Source: Bacillus sp. M6-12
GTDB lineage: Bacteria; Bacillota; Bacilli; Bacillales; DSM-1321
Length of the DNA stretch: 64,000 nt
Assembly: GCF_002860285.1 (NCBI RefSeq)
Contig: NZ_PGVF01000001.1
Coordinates: 310,001-374,000 of the forward strand
Direction: 5' to 3'
This document shows positions 31,962-40,584 of this stretch, one piece after another; within the stretch, counting starts at the first letter, position 1; each line of letters opens with the position of its first letter. Made by a program: the position numbers and the translations under genes. The notes beneath the pieces are model-generated. The model was not told where the DNA came from. It saw only the letters and a program-made list of their open reading frames with translations, and made no database searches.

Positions 31962-33263
31962 TTATTTCAGTGAATGTCGAATCACTTTATTGTTTTGATA
32001 AGTAGCCATATAAATATAATCATTATCTACCGCTATTCCTTCATTCACATATCCATTGTTAAGCGTTAAAGTCGTTTCTTTAATTGGATTGATAGGGTCG
32101 CTAATATTAAAGACATGGATATTGTTGTTGTTGCTTTCTGATACCAATAACGTACTTCCATGAATAGCAGTACCATTTGTAGAACTGAATCCACCAATTT
32201 CTTTAATAAATGAACCTGTTGCATAATCAAATATATAGAGTTTCGTTGAGTAATAAGGCGTTACATATAAATAGCCATCTTTCACTTGGAAAGTAGGTGA
32301 ACCGTATAGTTCAGGATGTGACACTGCCTTATTTAAAGTTTTTGTGCCAATAATTTGTCCACTCGTTTTATCAATCACGTCTATTTTAGTGCTTGAACGG
32401 AACGCTAATAAATTTGTTCCATCATTACCCAATGAATAAAAGCGTTGAGAACCCCCACTAATCGTTTGCACTCCAGAATAGGTCATCGTTCTTTTTAGGG
32501 CTTTTGTGTTCTTGTCATAAACATAAATGGTATGTGGTCGGAAATAATCAACTACAAATAATTCATCTCCAATAATGTTCGGAGAAATCGCATTAGAAAC
32601 AGTCGCAAACAATTCTGCATGAGATGAATCTAATATCGTATGTGAAAAATCAAGGATTGAAGACAGATATTCTCCTTCTTCTAATCCAAATTCAAAAATA
32701 TAGTTTGTGGTTAAAATACTTTGAGCAGGAATGGCATTACCAGATTTTAATACAGGTTGAACTTCAATGTTTCCATGATTCTTTAGAGTCCCGACTTTAT
32801 TTTTTGAAACTGTTTCATTACTCCATATGGTTTGATTATTTAAGTCAAACAGCCAATTATCTCCCTCTAAAGCGTGTACCCCTAACGCTACTTCCTTTTG
32901 CGTTTTATCAGTGGTTAAGTTTCTCCATTGTTCTGCTGTATAAGTTGCAGGGGCAATGAGGTTAGGTTTCCAACTGGATTCTTGTGATACGTTGATTTCC
33001 TTCATATTCATATAGATGGGAGCATTCGTATTACTGACAACATCTAAATTTTGAGTAGTCATTTGCTCTGTGTTTGGATTATAGATAAAGGTATTAACCG
33101 CAGGGACAGAGACATCCAATATCGTTGCTTCAAACGTGCCAACAACTTTGGTTGTTTTGCTTTCTTCTGCATAGGATGGTGTAACAGCTACTACAAATAT
33201 CATCCCTGCTAAAAAGGAGCTTGATACGTTTTTTCTTGTTGATTTTCTAAGTTGTTTCTCCAA
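31962..33263 (-). CDS. Secreted protein: common N-terminal module plus beta-propeller-like C-terminus
   Basis: 433 aa. Signal peptide (QLRKSTRKNVSSSFLAG, VTPSYA). Residues 35-205 are shared with the next gene (TFEATILDVSVPA, FIYNPNTEQMTTQNLDVVSN, EEVAL/KEVALGVHALEGDNW, KNKVGTLKNHG). After GLEEGE the sequence is a propeller-like series of short repeats: GDELFVVDYFRPHTIYVYD, YSLGNDGTNLL, VKDGYLYVTPYYSTKLYIFD, GTAIHGSTLLV, VDNDYIYMATYQNN. Surface or extracellular location is likely. No LPXTG, so it is either anchored by the N-terminal module or released. Confidence 0.8.
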   Translation of the reverse strand: MEKQLRKSTRKNVSSSFLAGMIFVVAVTPSYAEESKTTKVVGTFEATILDVSVPAVNTFIYNPNTEQMTTQNLDVVSNTNAPIYMNMKEINVSQESSWKPNLIAPATYTAEQWRNLTTDKTQKEVALGVHALEGDNWLFDLNNQTIWSNETVSKNKVGTLKNHGNIEVQPVLKSGNAIPAQSILTTNYIFEFGLEEGEYLSSILDFSHTILDSSHAELFATVSNAISPNIIGDELFVVDYFRPHTIYVYDKNTKALKRTMTYSGVQTISGGSQRFYSLGNDGTNLLAFRSSTKIDVIDKTSGQIIGTKTLNKAVSHPELYGSPTFQVKDGYLYVTPYYSTKLYIFDYATGSFIKEIGGFSSTNGTAIHGSTLLVSESNNNNIHVFNISDPINPIKETTLTLNNGYVNEGIAVDNDYIYMATYQNNKVIRHSLK

Positions 33264-33312
33264 TTTATTTTCCCTCCTTTTTTAATTGGTTATATAAAGT
33301 TATATAGGATTG

Positions 33313-33356
33313 ATTAAAAAAGGGATAGCTTATCTATCGAACTATCCCTCTTTGTC
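33313..33356 (-). terminator. Rho-independent terminator
   Basis: GGGATAGTTCGATA/TATCTATCCC-type stem followed by T6 on the - strand, separating the two secreted proteins. Confidence 0.8.
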
Positions 33357-33362
33357 TTCTAT

Positions 33363-34493
33363 TTATAGATGAAGAGCCTCACCTGGAGCGATACGAATAT
33401 CTTTGAAGTAAGCATCACTTGAACCACCAGAAGTTCCGTCACCAAAGAAGAAACGGTAATACCCATAATTGATAGTTGCAGGAGTTTCACCAATATACTC
33501 ACCATCTACATAGATAGTTGCTATTGCTCCCTCTTTTACAATGCGGTATGTGTGATATTCATTACCTGTTAAGTAATGCGTAATATTCCCTACCTCTATT
33601 TTGTCAGGATAGAAATACATTCTTACACCTGTCCCACCAGTCTCAATAGACATAGAGCTATTTAAATTCGCTACATTGCTTAAAGTTTTTGCTTTTAATT
33701 CAAAGGTTGCAGTATCTAATACAGGAAGATTGTATTGATAATAACTTAAAGAAGCACCAGCAACATGAAAAGCTCCCTCTGAAGATAAATACTTAGGACT
33801 GCTTCCAACAACTTGCCAAGTACCAGGTTCAAAAGCAACTATACCATTTGATTGAACCTGTAAATCTTTGTTTATATCAACAGTAAATTTATCACTATCA
33901 TCGTGTTTTCCTTCCTCTAAGCCAAACTCGAAAATATAGTTCGTGGTTAATATATTTTGAGAAGGAATAGCATTACCCGACTTCAAGACAGGTTGTACTT
34001 CAACAATGCCATGATTTTTTAAAGTACCTACTTTGTTTTTTGAAACTGTTTCACTGCTCCAAATCGTAGGATTCTCTATATCAAACAACCAATTTTCTCC
34101 GTCTAAAGCATGTACCCCTAAAGCTACTTCTTTTGACGTTTTATCAGTCGTTAAGTTTCGCCACTGTTCTGATGTATAAGTTGCAGGAGCAATCAGGTTA
34201 GGTTTCCAACTGGATTCCTCTGATACATTGATTTCTTCCATGTTCATATAGATAGGAGCGTTGGTATTACTTACAACGTCTAAATTTTGAGTAGTCATTT
34301 GTTCTGTATTAGGATTATAAATAAATGTACTGGTAGCAGGGACAGACACATCCAAAATGGTTGCCTCAAATGTACCAATGACTTTTGTTGTTTCTTGTGC
34401 AAAAGAAGGTGTTGCGATAGATAAGACCATTGTTCCTAAAAGAAAGGAACTGGTTATTTTTGTCCTTGTTGATTTTCTAAGATGTTTCGCCAT
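33363..34493 (-). CDS. Secreted protein: common N-terminal module plus LamG/concanavalin-like C-terminus
   Basis: 376 aa. Signal peptide (AKHLRKSTRTKITSSFLLG, ATPSFA). Residues 30-200 match the neighbour strongly in protein and in DNA. From GLEEGKHDD on, the domain is different: TATFELKAKTLSNVANLNSS, IETGGTGVRMYFYPDKIEVG, EYHTYRIVKEGAIATIYVDG, FFFGDGTSGGSSDAYFKDIR, a jelly-roll of the laminin-G/lectin type that usually binds sugars. A long inverted repeat (GTTATAG...CTATAAC) lies just upstream of its RBS. Confidence 0.8.
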   Translation of the reverse strand: MAKHLRKSTRTKITSSFLLGTMVLSIATPSFAQETTKVIGTFEATILDVSVPATSTFIYNPNTEQMTTQNLDVVSNTNAPIYMNMEEINVSEESSWKPNLIAPATYTSEQWRNLTTDKTSKEVALGVHALDGENWLFDIENPTIWSSETVSKNKVGTLKNHGIVEVQPVLKSGNAIPSQNILTTNYIFEFGLEEGKHDDSDKFTVDINKDLQVQSNGIVAFEPGTWQVVGSSPKYLSSEGAFHVAGASLSYYQYNLPVLDTATFELKAKTLSNVANLNSSMSIETGGTGVRMYFYPDKIEVGNITHYLTGNEYHTYRIVKEGAIATIYVDGEYIGETPATINYGYYRFFFGDGTSGGSSDAYFKDIRIAPGEALHL

Positions 34494-34593
34494 TTTAATC
34501 CTCTCCTTTTTTAAAGTTTATATATACGTTATAGTTTCATATTGAACCTTCTATAACAAAAAACGCTGAAATCAGGAGAGATTCATCCAAATA

Positions 34594-34623
34594 AAAAGGA
34601 GATAACATAAGCTATCTCCCTTA
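34594..34623 (-). terminator. Rho-independent terminator
   Basis: GGGAGATAGC/GTTATCTCC stem with TTTTTATTT on the - strand, after the RNA ligase. Confidence 0.75.
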
Positions 34624-34636
34624 AATCAATTAAGTC

Positions 34637-35629
34637 TTATTCGTCTCCGAATTTTAGCAAGAACTCTGGATTAATCGCTTTAAAACTGAAGCGGTTATCA
34701 TTCTTTGCTACTTTCTCTTTAATCACAATTCCTTCACGCTTTGTTGTTGGGTTAATAACACTATACCCTTTAGAAAGCTCCACCAATTCGTCAATATTGT
34801 CTGTTAGGATAAAGTTTTCATCCAAGAATGGAACTGTTAAAAGCTCCAATTCTTTCGCCAAAGCTGTAAACTCTTCGTAATCAAGATAGCGGTATTTATC
34901 AATATCAAAAATGTTGTAGAGATAGAAGCGTCTTTCATTGCGACCCAATTTATATTTGTTTTTTTGAATACCATCACCAATGGTTTCGCCTTGAAGAGAA
35001 AGGTTTCTACCCAATGCACGTAGCTTTCTTTCTACGTCATATTTTTTCGCCATCATCCAATACGCATTTTTATCATTTTCTATTAAATTCAGATTCTTAG
35101 AACAAACACCAAAATCATCTTCATTTAAATAGAAAGAGGTAGCAACTCCATCTAATTTCTCACTATACACGCACTCTCGACCATTATTTTTTGTCAATCG
35201 TTCTTGCAGGATTTGAACTCTATCTTCGTCAGGCTTTCGCATGAAACTTGGAAACATTCCTCGTACTTCTCCATCCAAACAAGCTGGAATAGGTGGCTCA
35301 TATTTCGTAACGCCAATCAATTCCGTTACCTCTTGACCTTCTTCATAATCACCAGGAGGTAAAATACTTAATGGGAAGCAAATACCTTGTGATACCTGTC
35401 CTCTTAATTTTAGCGTTCTAATACGGAACTTGTTTTTTCTTAAAAATTCAAATTCTTCTTTTTCAGGGAAAAGAGAGTCAATTTCTGCATAAACGACCTT
35501 TTCTCCTACTTGAAATTCGCCTTTTTTAATTACTACCGACCAGCCTAAAATTTTGGCTACTTCAATTGCATCTGCCTCTTCAATCGGAAGCACTGCTCGT
35601 ACCGTTTGGATACTGACTAACTTTCTCAT
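34637..35629 (-). CDS. RNA ligase, DRB0094 (Rnl5)-like family
   Basis: 330 aa, the usual size for this family. ATG chosen because AAGGAG is 10 nt upstream; an in-frame ATG 9 nt earlier would be too close. The N-terminal 90 residues are an OB-like domain (RKLVSIQTVRAVLPIEEAD, GEKVVYAEIDSLFPE). The nucleotidyltransferase domain has motif I Lys158 (SEKLDG), motif III (FYLYNIFDID), motif IV (REGIVIKEK) and motif V (FSFKAINPEFLLKF). The enzyme would seal nicked RNA; phages and plasmids use it for tRNA repair or RNA modification. Promoter has the palindromic -35. Confidence 0.9.
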   Translation of the reverse strand: MRKLVSIQTVRAVLPIEEADAIEVAKILGWSVVIKKGEFQVGEKVVYAEIDSLFPEKEEFEFLRKNKFRIRTLKLRGQVSQGICFPLSILPPGDYEEGQEVTELIGVTKYEPPIPACLDGEVRGMFPSFMRKPDEDRVQILQERLTKNNGRECVYSEKLDGVATSFYLNEDDFGVCSKNLNLIENDKNAYWMMAKKYDVERKLRALGRNLSLQGETIGDGIQKNKYKLGRNERRFYLYNIFDIDKYRYLDYEEFTALAKELELLTVPFLDENFILTDNIDELVELSKGYSVINPTTKREGIVIKEKVAKNDNRFSFKAINPEFLLKFGDE

Positions 35630-35665
35630 GATGTACATTCTCCTTTTCGTTATTCTCTAAGAAGA

Positions 35666-35694
35666 AATGTACTACTTTTATAGACTATAGTCAA
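35666..35694 (-). promoter_or_regulatory. Promoter with palindromic -35 (TTGACTATAGTCTA)
   Basis: TTGACT, 17 bp and TACATT on the - strand, just upstream of the RNA ligase RBS. Confidence 0.7.
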
Positions 35695-35826
35695 TGAGTT
35701 TTTACACGTATGATGAATTTTGTCAATAAAATAACATTTTTTACAAAAAAATATTAAAAATGTCGAACATTGTAGAACTAAATAGGTATATTAATTTCAA
35801 ATTCAAAGTATTATTATATAAGTATA

Positions 35827-35880
35827 AAAGCAAAACCCCCTGTCCACGATTTGGGGTAGACAAAGGGTTCATCTGCTTTA
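35827..35880 (-). terminator. Hairpin, possible terminator
   Basis: AACCC...GGGTT outer arms and an inner TGTC/GACA stem with a T-rich tail on the - strand. It lies in the gap between the RNA ligase gene and the next gene to the right; which transcript it ends is unclear. Confidence 0.4.
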
Positions 35881-35892
35881 TGCTCTTTTATT

Positions 35893-35948
35893 AAAATAGA
35901 CTTTCCCATGTATTTGTCCGAATCTGTGGGAAGGGTCTATTTTTTTAT
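35893..35948. terminator. Bidirectional hairpin terminator
   Basis: AATAGACTTTCCCA/TGGGAAGGGTCTATT stem with A5 and T7 flanks, after the 141-aa membrane protein gene. Confidence 0.75.
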
Positions 35949-35950
35949 TA

Positions 35951-36376
35951 TCAAACGATTTTTTGTTTATACATCTCATATTTTTTCAGTCCCTTTTTCG
36001 CACTTGTTAATACAACAAGAGAAGAAAGAAGAATCGGAAGAAACGACCAGACATAAAAGACTCCACCACTCGCATAAATCGAAGTATAGATAGAAACGAT
36101 TGCCATAGAGAATATAAACGACAATAGGTAAACACCAAAGCTAATGTGGTAAAATTGATAAATCGCATGACTTCCTTCTTCATTTTTCACTTTTTTGTGA
36201 GTTTGGTAAAAGGTGAAAATAGAAATAACAAAGGAAATCAAGCTAAACGGTACGACATAAGCATAAAAATTTGTTTCTAAGATGCATAAATATAAACTCG
36301 TAAATAAAAATACACAAGAAACTATCCAAGGGGCTAAAAAATTGTAAAGGCTTACATTTTTCACATCAAATTTCAC
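35951..36376 (-). CDS. Four-helix membrane protein (141 aa)
   Basis: ATG start with AAAGGAGGAATTTTTGTGAAA upstream. Hydrophobic segments at about 13-33, 37-57, 79-98 and 103-122, and a KKGLKKYEMYKQK tail. Resembles small plasmid integral membrane proteins with no known function. Confidence 0.75.
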   Translation of the reverse strand: MKFDVKNVSLYNFLAPWIVSCVFLFTSLYLCILETNFYAYVVPFSLISFVISIFTFYQTHKKVKNEEGSHAIYQFYHISFGVYLLSFIFSMAIVSIYTSIYASGGVFYVWSFLPILLSSLVVLTSAKKGLKKYEMYKQKIV

Positions 36377-36474
36377 AAAAATTCCTCCTTTATTTGGGTT
36401 CTCTAAACTTATTATATCTTATGCTTTTAGTTAGACGTTCACAACTCTGTCACAATTTAATTATACCGAATATA

Positions 36475-36503
36475 TTGACAATAGTCAATGAGTGTTGTAG
36501 TAT
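36475..36503 (+). promoter_or_regulatory. Promoter with palindromic -35 (TTGACAATAGTCAA)
   Basis: Perfect palindrome arms, 17-bp spacer, then TAGTAT. Followed only 50 bp later by an intrinsic terminator. Confidence 0.65.
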
Positions 36504-36509
36504 AAGAAT

Positions 36510-36582
36510 ACCATAATAAGTAAATCCAATTAGCATTTCGCACACATCAACAAAAGACCCAAGTCCTCAACTTGGGTTTTTT
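36510..36582 (+). ncRNA. Candidate small RNA or attenuated leader
   Basis: A transcript starting from the palindromic promoter would run about 70 nt and end at AGACCCAAGT/ACTTGGGTTTTTT. No frame of more than a few codons exists. It could be a free small RNA or a leader that is read through into the gene at 36755. Confidence 0.45.
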
Positions 36583-36584
36583 AT
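36553..36584 (+). terminator. Rho-independent terminator (leader/sRNA)
   Basis: GACCCAAGT/ACTTGGGTT stem and T6. No coding gene is located just upstream of it on the + strand. Confidence 0.8.
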
Positions 36585-36754
36585 ATGTAGAAAGAAGGTT
36601 TTCTTTACCATTAATAAGTGAGGGAAGTCTCTTTTATTATCTTCTTCGCCTCTCTCCCTCCCTCTATAAAATACATTCAAAATGACTATAGTAATAAAGA
36701 GTTTTAGAAAAAAGGAAATTTTACTTAATTTCATTTATTGAGGAGGTATGCTTT

Positions 36755-37144
36755 ATGCATCATTTAAACTGGTATCATCAACAACAGGAAAAGAAAAAAG
36801 ACCAAATGAAAAAGAATGACATTTCTTTAATTAATCAGGAATTAAAACGGTTGTTACAACGTCTTCAGTCTTTTATTAATCGTGAAGATTATGAAAAAGA
36901 AGCACGAAAAGCTAATCGTTACGTGGTTCAGTCCAGCATTTGGAACGTGGGGTATCGAAATAATATGGAAAGTGAACAAGTAGCGGTGCAACAAGCTCTT
37001 TTAATTCAAGCGATACTTAAAAGAGAAGAAGAAGCCCCTCATAGTCGTGCCATTCAAGAAGAAACGGAACGCCTTATGAGACGTTTAGGAAATGTCGATT
37101 GGAGTGTTTATACGGATTATCGTAGACAGGTGAAACATTCATAA
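36755..37144 (+). CDS. Hypothetical protein (129 aa)
   Basis: ATG start after TGAGGAGGTATGCTTT. Helical, rich in Gln, Lys and Arg, including HHLNWYHQQQEKKKDQ. No membrane or zinc motif. First gene of a three-gene + operon. Confidence 0.75.
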   Translation: MHHLNWYHQQQEKKKDQMKKNDISLINQELKRLLQRLQSFINREDYEKEARKANRYVVQSSIWNVGYRNNMESEQVAVQQALLIQAILKREEEAPHSRAIQEETERLMRRLGNVDWSVYTDYRRQVKHS

Positions 37145-37160
37145 AAGGAGTTTGATACTT

Positions 37161-37502
37161 ATGTATATCAATTTATCAAAAGATAAAAAAATCAGTTATG
37201 ATGAATTTATCCAACAGGCAGTAGAACTGACAACTGCAAAAGGAGTTTTTGATAGCGTTGAAGAAAATATAAGGGATTACTTTAAACCTTATCAACCAGA
37301 AGACATTTATCTGGTAAATGGCAGTACCCATGAAGAAAATATGGGGAAGATTTTTATAGGTAATACTCTTTATAAAGATTTGTCTTCCCTTAGAGTGTCT
37401 GTAGTCGGTCATTTTAATGGAACAAATGATTTCTTTAAACGAAGAAAACGGAATCAATTAGGAGCAAATGCGGTTATAAAAATTTTAAACCACTTTTTAT
37501 AA
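37161..37502 (+). CDS. Hypothetical protein (113 aa)
   Basis: ATG after AAAAGGAGTTTGATACTT, 16 bp after the previous gene. Mixed fold: helical start, PYQPEDIYLVNGSTHEENMG centre, and a basic RRKRNQL motif near the end. Not recognised. Confidence 0.7.
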   Translation: MYINLSKDKKISYDEFIQQAVELTTAKGVFDSVEENIRDYFKPYQPEDIYLVNGSTHEENMGKIFIGNTLYKDLSSLRVSVVGHFNGTNDFFKRRKRNQLGANAVIKILNHFL

Positions 37503-37520
37503 AAGAAAGAAGGAATAGAC

Positions 37521-37934
37521 ATGGCAAAGTTTAATAATTTAGAAACAACTCTTATTGAAAAATGGTACAGAAATCTGATTGATGAATTGGTGTCAGAAAA
37601 CTTATCTATGAATGATACGGAGCTTCAATGTTTACTTAGTGAAACGATTGAAAACCGTATTAAAGATGAACAACTCCAATACCTTAATGAAGGATTTGTT
37701 TCTGAACTAATTGGCGAGAGCTTTGGCAAAGTCGATTATTTTGAAATTATTCAACATTATAAAAGTCAAGTAACCATTGTGACAGGAGTTAAAACATCTG
37801 AACTATGGAACGTCACAGAAGGTCAGAAATGTGAGGTTTTGAAATCATTCTTTGACAATGGTGAGGGTTGGTATAAATTAAAGGATATTAAAACTGGTGA
37901 GGAATTTGAAAGTCCAGATATATTTTGGAAATAA
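37521..37934 (+). CDS. Hypothetical protein (137 aa)
   Basis: ATG with AGAAAGAAGGAATAGAC upstream, 18 bp after the previous gene. Helical N-terminal 90 residues, then a small beta-rich end (TEGQKCEVLKSFFDNGEGWY, KLKDIKTGEEFESPDIFW) that looks like an SH3-type barrel. No function assigned. Last gene of the operon. Confidence 0.7.
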   Translation: MAKFNNLETTLIEKWYRNLIDELVSENLSMNDTELQCLLSETIENRIKDEQLQYLNEGFVSELIGESFGKVDYFEIIQHYKSQVTIVTGVKTSELWNVTEGQKCEVLKSFFDNGEGWYKLKDIKTGEEFESPDIFWK

Positions 37935-37949
37935 ACGCTATTCATTAAA

Positions 37950-37984
37950 AATGAACCTCGGATTATCCAAGGTTCATTTTTATT
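37950..37984 (+). terminator. Rho-independent terminator
   Basis: AAATGAACCT/AGGTTCATTT stem with T-rich end. Confidence 0.85.
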
Positions 37985-38025
37985 TCAACACGATTAATGT
38001 TAATGTCTTCAGTTATCTTTCTAAA

Positions 38026-38232
38026 TCAGCCTTTGTTGTTTAGAAAGTTTTCGACCCATTTCCCTTCATTGTTTTTCGTGTACTCATAATCGACTTCGCA
38101 TGTTGAACAATGAATTTTTACACTTTGGGTTTCCTTATTTTTTTTCATCTCTAATATTTGAATAAACCTTTCACGCTGTTGCTCTTTGGGTGCTCCATTG
38201 ACCAATTCACGTATTTGCTCTGCTGTTTCCAT
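38026..38232 (-). CDS. Small protein with CSTC motif (68 aa)
   Basis: ATG start (weak RBS AAAACAAGAG upstream in the coding direction) 12 bp after the preceding gene. Helical first half, then KIHCSTCEVDYEYTKNNEGK. Only one CxxC, so zinc binding as a dimer or a disulphide is possible. Function unknown. Confidence 0.6.
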   Translation of the reverse strand: METAEQIRELVNGAPKEQQRERFIQILEMKKNKETQSVKIHCSTCEVDYEYTKNNEGKWVENFLNNKG

Positions 38233-38244
38233 AAAACAAGAGTA

Positions 38245-38535
38245 TCATTGTAAACGAATGATATTTTTTTCTTCTCTATCATCGTTTATTAAAACAGAGA
38301 TAACATTTAAGGGTTCGGAGCTATAAATCATATCCTCTTCGTCATACAATTCAATCTCAAACCCATCATTTCTATTCGCAAAATAGGTAATGGGTGTTAC
38401 CTGGAAAGGACAGAATTGATACAAAAGCTCTTTGATTTCCTCTTTACTAATCATCTTTTGATTAAAATAAGGAACTAAGACCTCTTGTTGTTCTGAATCC
38501 ATTGTATAGATAACTTTTACTTGTGCTTCTGCCAT
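38245..38535 (-). CDS. Hypothetical protein (96 aa)
   Basis: ATG start after AAGGAAGAGAAAC. Beta-rich (VKVIYTMDSEQQEVLVPYFN), then helix, and ends with EKNIIRLQ. It heads a two-gene unit with the CSTC protein. Confidence 0.7.
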   Translation of the reverse strand: MAEAQVKVIYTMDSEQQEVLVPYFNQKMISKEEIKELLYQFCPFQVTPITYFANRNDGFEIELYDEEDMIYSSEPLNVISVLINDDREEKNIIRLQ

Positions 38536-38614
38536 GTTTCTCTTCCTTCCTTTTGAAAGAATAAAATATACACCTGTTTTATTCCATTTCTTTCTTATAT
38601 GTAAAAAAGGAAGT

Positions 38615-39583
38615 TTATATTTTCCGTTTATTCAATGGATGATTCTCTGCCATTTGCTTCATTTGTTCATTATCTACATGGGTGTAAATTTGGGTAGTCG
38701 AAATATTACTGTGACCTAAAAATTGTTGGAGGCTTTTTAAATCTCCCCCACTACTACGATACAAAAGGGTGGCGGTAGTATGTCTTAATTTGTGAGGTGT
38801 CAGCTTCTCCTTCTCTAATCCAGAACGCTCATTCACTTTTTTTACCAGTCTTTGAACTGTTCGTTTATTCAGCCTTGTCCCTTTTTGAGAAAGGAATAGA
38901 GCTTCTTGGTCAGTCATATTGCTAACCTTTCCCCTCTCATATTGTAAGTAATCCTTAATCGCTTCCATACAGCTATCATTTAAAGGAAGAACTCTCTCTT
39001 TATTTCCCTTTCCAAGAACCTTTATCGTTTTACCTTGAATGGAGTTTGTATTTAAACCGCATAGTTCGGATACTCGAAGACCTAAATTAAGCGATAATAT
39101 CATTAAACATGTGTCCCGATAATAATGATTCCCTTCTTTAATTCCATCTAAAAACTGTTCAGACTCCTCTATATTTAGATAAATAGGCGTTTTTGTGCCA
39201 ATCTTGGGGCTTTCCAATTCACCAGCAGGATTATATTCTAACAATCTTCTCTTTCCTGTCAGGTATTTGAAGAAGGATTTTATCGATGCAACCTTTCTTG
39301 CTCTTGCTGAAGAACCATTGTTTCTATTTACTTCACAATACTCTAAAAATAAATACAAGTCTTCCAATGAAACATCTTTAATAAAAGCTATGTCTATCTC
39401 TTTAATAGATACCTTGTTCATTTGTTCTAATTCTATATCTTCACGTATGCAGTATAAAAAACGGAACAACATCCGTAGGTCATATAGATATTCTTGCCTG
39501 GTTTTCTTTGATTTCCCCTTAATGGTGGTGAGATATATTAAAAAATCTTGTAAAAGTTTCGGGTTTGGTGATGACATAATCAT
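38615..39583 (-). CDS. Tyrosine recombinase (XerC/D-like integrase), 322 aa
   Basis: ATG after AAAAAGGGAGTGAAA. A SAM-like N-terminal domain (LLQDFLIYLTTIKGKSKKT) is followed by the catalytic domain with R (GLRVSELCG), K (GKGNKERVLP), H-xx-R (LTPHKLRHTTAT), H/W (LGHSNISTTQIYTH) and the final Tyr. The length fits Xer-type enzymes for plasmid dimer resolution or element integration. No obvious attachment-site repeat was found next to it; the flanks hold unrelated small genes. Confidence 0.9.
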   Translation of the reverse strand: MIMSSPNPKLLQDFLIYLTTIKGKSKKTRQEYLYDLRMLFRFLYCIREDIELEQMNKVSIKEIDIAFIKDVSLEDLYLFLEYCEVNRNNGSSARARKVASIKSFFKYLTGKRRLLEYNPAGELESPKIGTKTPIYLNIEESEQFLDGIKEGNHYYRDTCLMILSLNLGLRVSELCGLNTNSIQGKTIKVLGKGNKERVLPLNDSCMEAIKDYLQYERGKVSNMTDQEALFLSQKGTRLNKRTVQRLVKKVNERSGLEKEKLTPHKLRHTTATLLYRSSGGDLKSLQQFLGHSNISTTQIYTHVDNEQMKQMAENHPLNKRKI

Positions 39584-39712
39584 TTTCACTCCCTTTTTAT
39601 TACCTTTATCATAACGAAAAAATATCATTCTGTCGTCATGAATAAATTGTTTTTTCCTATCCTTTTCTTTAAAATAATAAGAAAATGAATTGAACGATAA
39701 GGGGAATAAAGA

Positions 39713-40045
39713 ATGGACTTAAAAACCTTTGAAAGTATAAAAGAAATTGCTCGTTTATCCAAACATTATGAGGAAGAAGCGGAGTCAACAGAGGGTGGCG
39801 TAAAATTAGTTTATTTAAAAATGGTAGAAGATTTAGACACATTGTATGATAAATTGCTCCGTATTGGAAAGTATCGTGAAGATGACAAACCTGAATTAGA
39901 AGGGATTATGAACAAAACCGTAAATGGTGTATCTATTTACACCAGAGTAGATATTATTAGAGAATACGATAATGGTCTTTGCTTAGTGTTTGATACACAA
40001 CCAGAAGCCTATTTAGTTCCGATTGAAACCGTAGATATCGTATAA
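39713..40045 (+). CDS. Hypothetical protein (110 aa)
   Basis: ATG with GATAAGGGGAATAAAGA upstream. Helical N-terminal half (EIARLSKHYEEEAES) and beta-rich end (RVDIIREYDNGLCLVFDTQ, YLVPIETVDI). No known family. Confidence 0.7.
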   Translation: MDLKTFESIKEIARLSKHYEEEAESTEGGVKLVYLKMVEDLDTLYDKLLRIGKYREDDKPELEGIMNKTVNGVSIYTRVDIIREYDNGLCLVFDTQPEAYLVPIETVDIV

Positions 40046-40121
40046 AAATGAAAAGAATAAAGATATATCAAACCGTTTCTCTATTGAATAGATAGTTTTG
40101 GATTATGTATAATGAAAATAA

Positions 40122-40166
40122 GCCGAAAAGATGTGTAATCACCTTTTCGACTCAACCTTTTTAAAG
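40122..40166. terminator. Bidirectional terminator-like hairpin
   Basis: CCGAAAAG/CTTTTCGAC stem between convergent genes. Confidence 0.55.
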
Positions 40167-40169
40167 CTC

Positions 40170-40490
40170 TTAACCTAAGAAATGGTTCAGAATTAGGAAA
40201 GCAACGGATAAACCGAATACAAAACCTAATACGAATACATTTCGTAATGTGAAGATGTTATTGGGAGTAACATCTTTCGCCTGTTTCAACCTTTTGGAAA
40301 GGGAGATTTTTTTCATTTTTAAAACAAATGAAGAAAGTCTCTCTTTTGCTTTTGTATCTTCAAGTCTTTTGAAAACCGCATCTGTTGCAAAGTCAGCATT
40401 TAATAGTGCTAACAACACAAGAGATGTACCGATAGTCTCAAACTTCGTAAATACGAAAGCGAACATAAGGAATAAAACAAGGCGTTTCAC
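40170..40490 (-). CDS. Small membrane protein (106 aa)
   Basis: GTG start directly after AAAGGAGGTGATACA. Two hydrophobic segments (about 2-30 and 83-103) with a basic cytoplasmic loop between. Probably in an operon with the next gene. Function unknown. Confidence 0.7.
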   Translation of the reverse strand: MKRLVLFLMFAFVFTKFETIGTSLVLLALLNADFATDAVFKRLEDTKAKERLSSFVLKMKKISLSKRLKQAKDVTPNNIFTLRNVFVLGFVFGLSVAFLILNHFLG

Positions 40491-40518
40491 TGTATCACCT
40501 CCTTTCAAGTTATTAAAT

Positions 40519-40578
40519 AAAAAGGAGGCGTGATGTTACTCCACCATTGGGAGAGTACATACGCCCCCAATGGGAAAC
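40519..40578 (-). terminator. Hairpin terminator
   Basis: GGGGGCGT/ACGCCTCC outer stem with CCCATTGG/CCAATGG inner arms and TTTTTATTT on the - strand, between the two membrane-protein genes. Confidence 0.65.
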
Positions 40579-40584
40579 ACTTTA

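Noticed and set aside
38615..39712. Attachment site next to the tyrosine recombinase
   Set aside because: No convincing inverted arms or duplicated core beside the gene; a whole-replicon comparison would be required.
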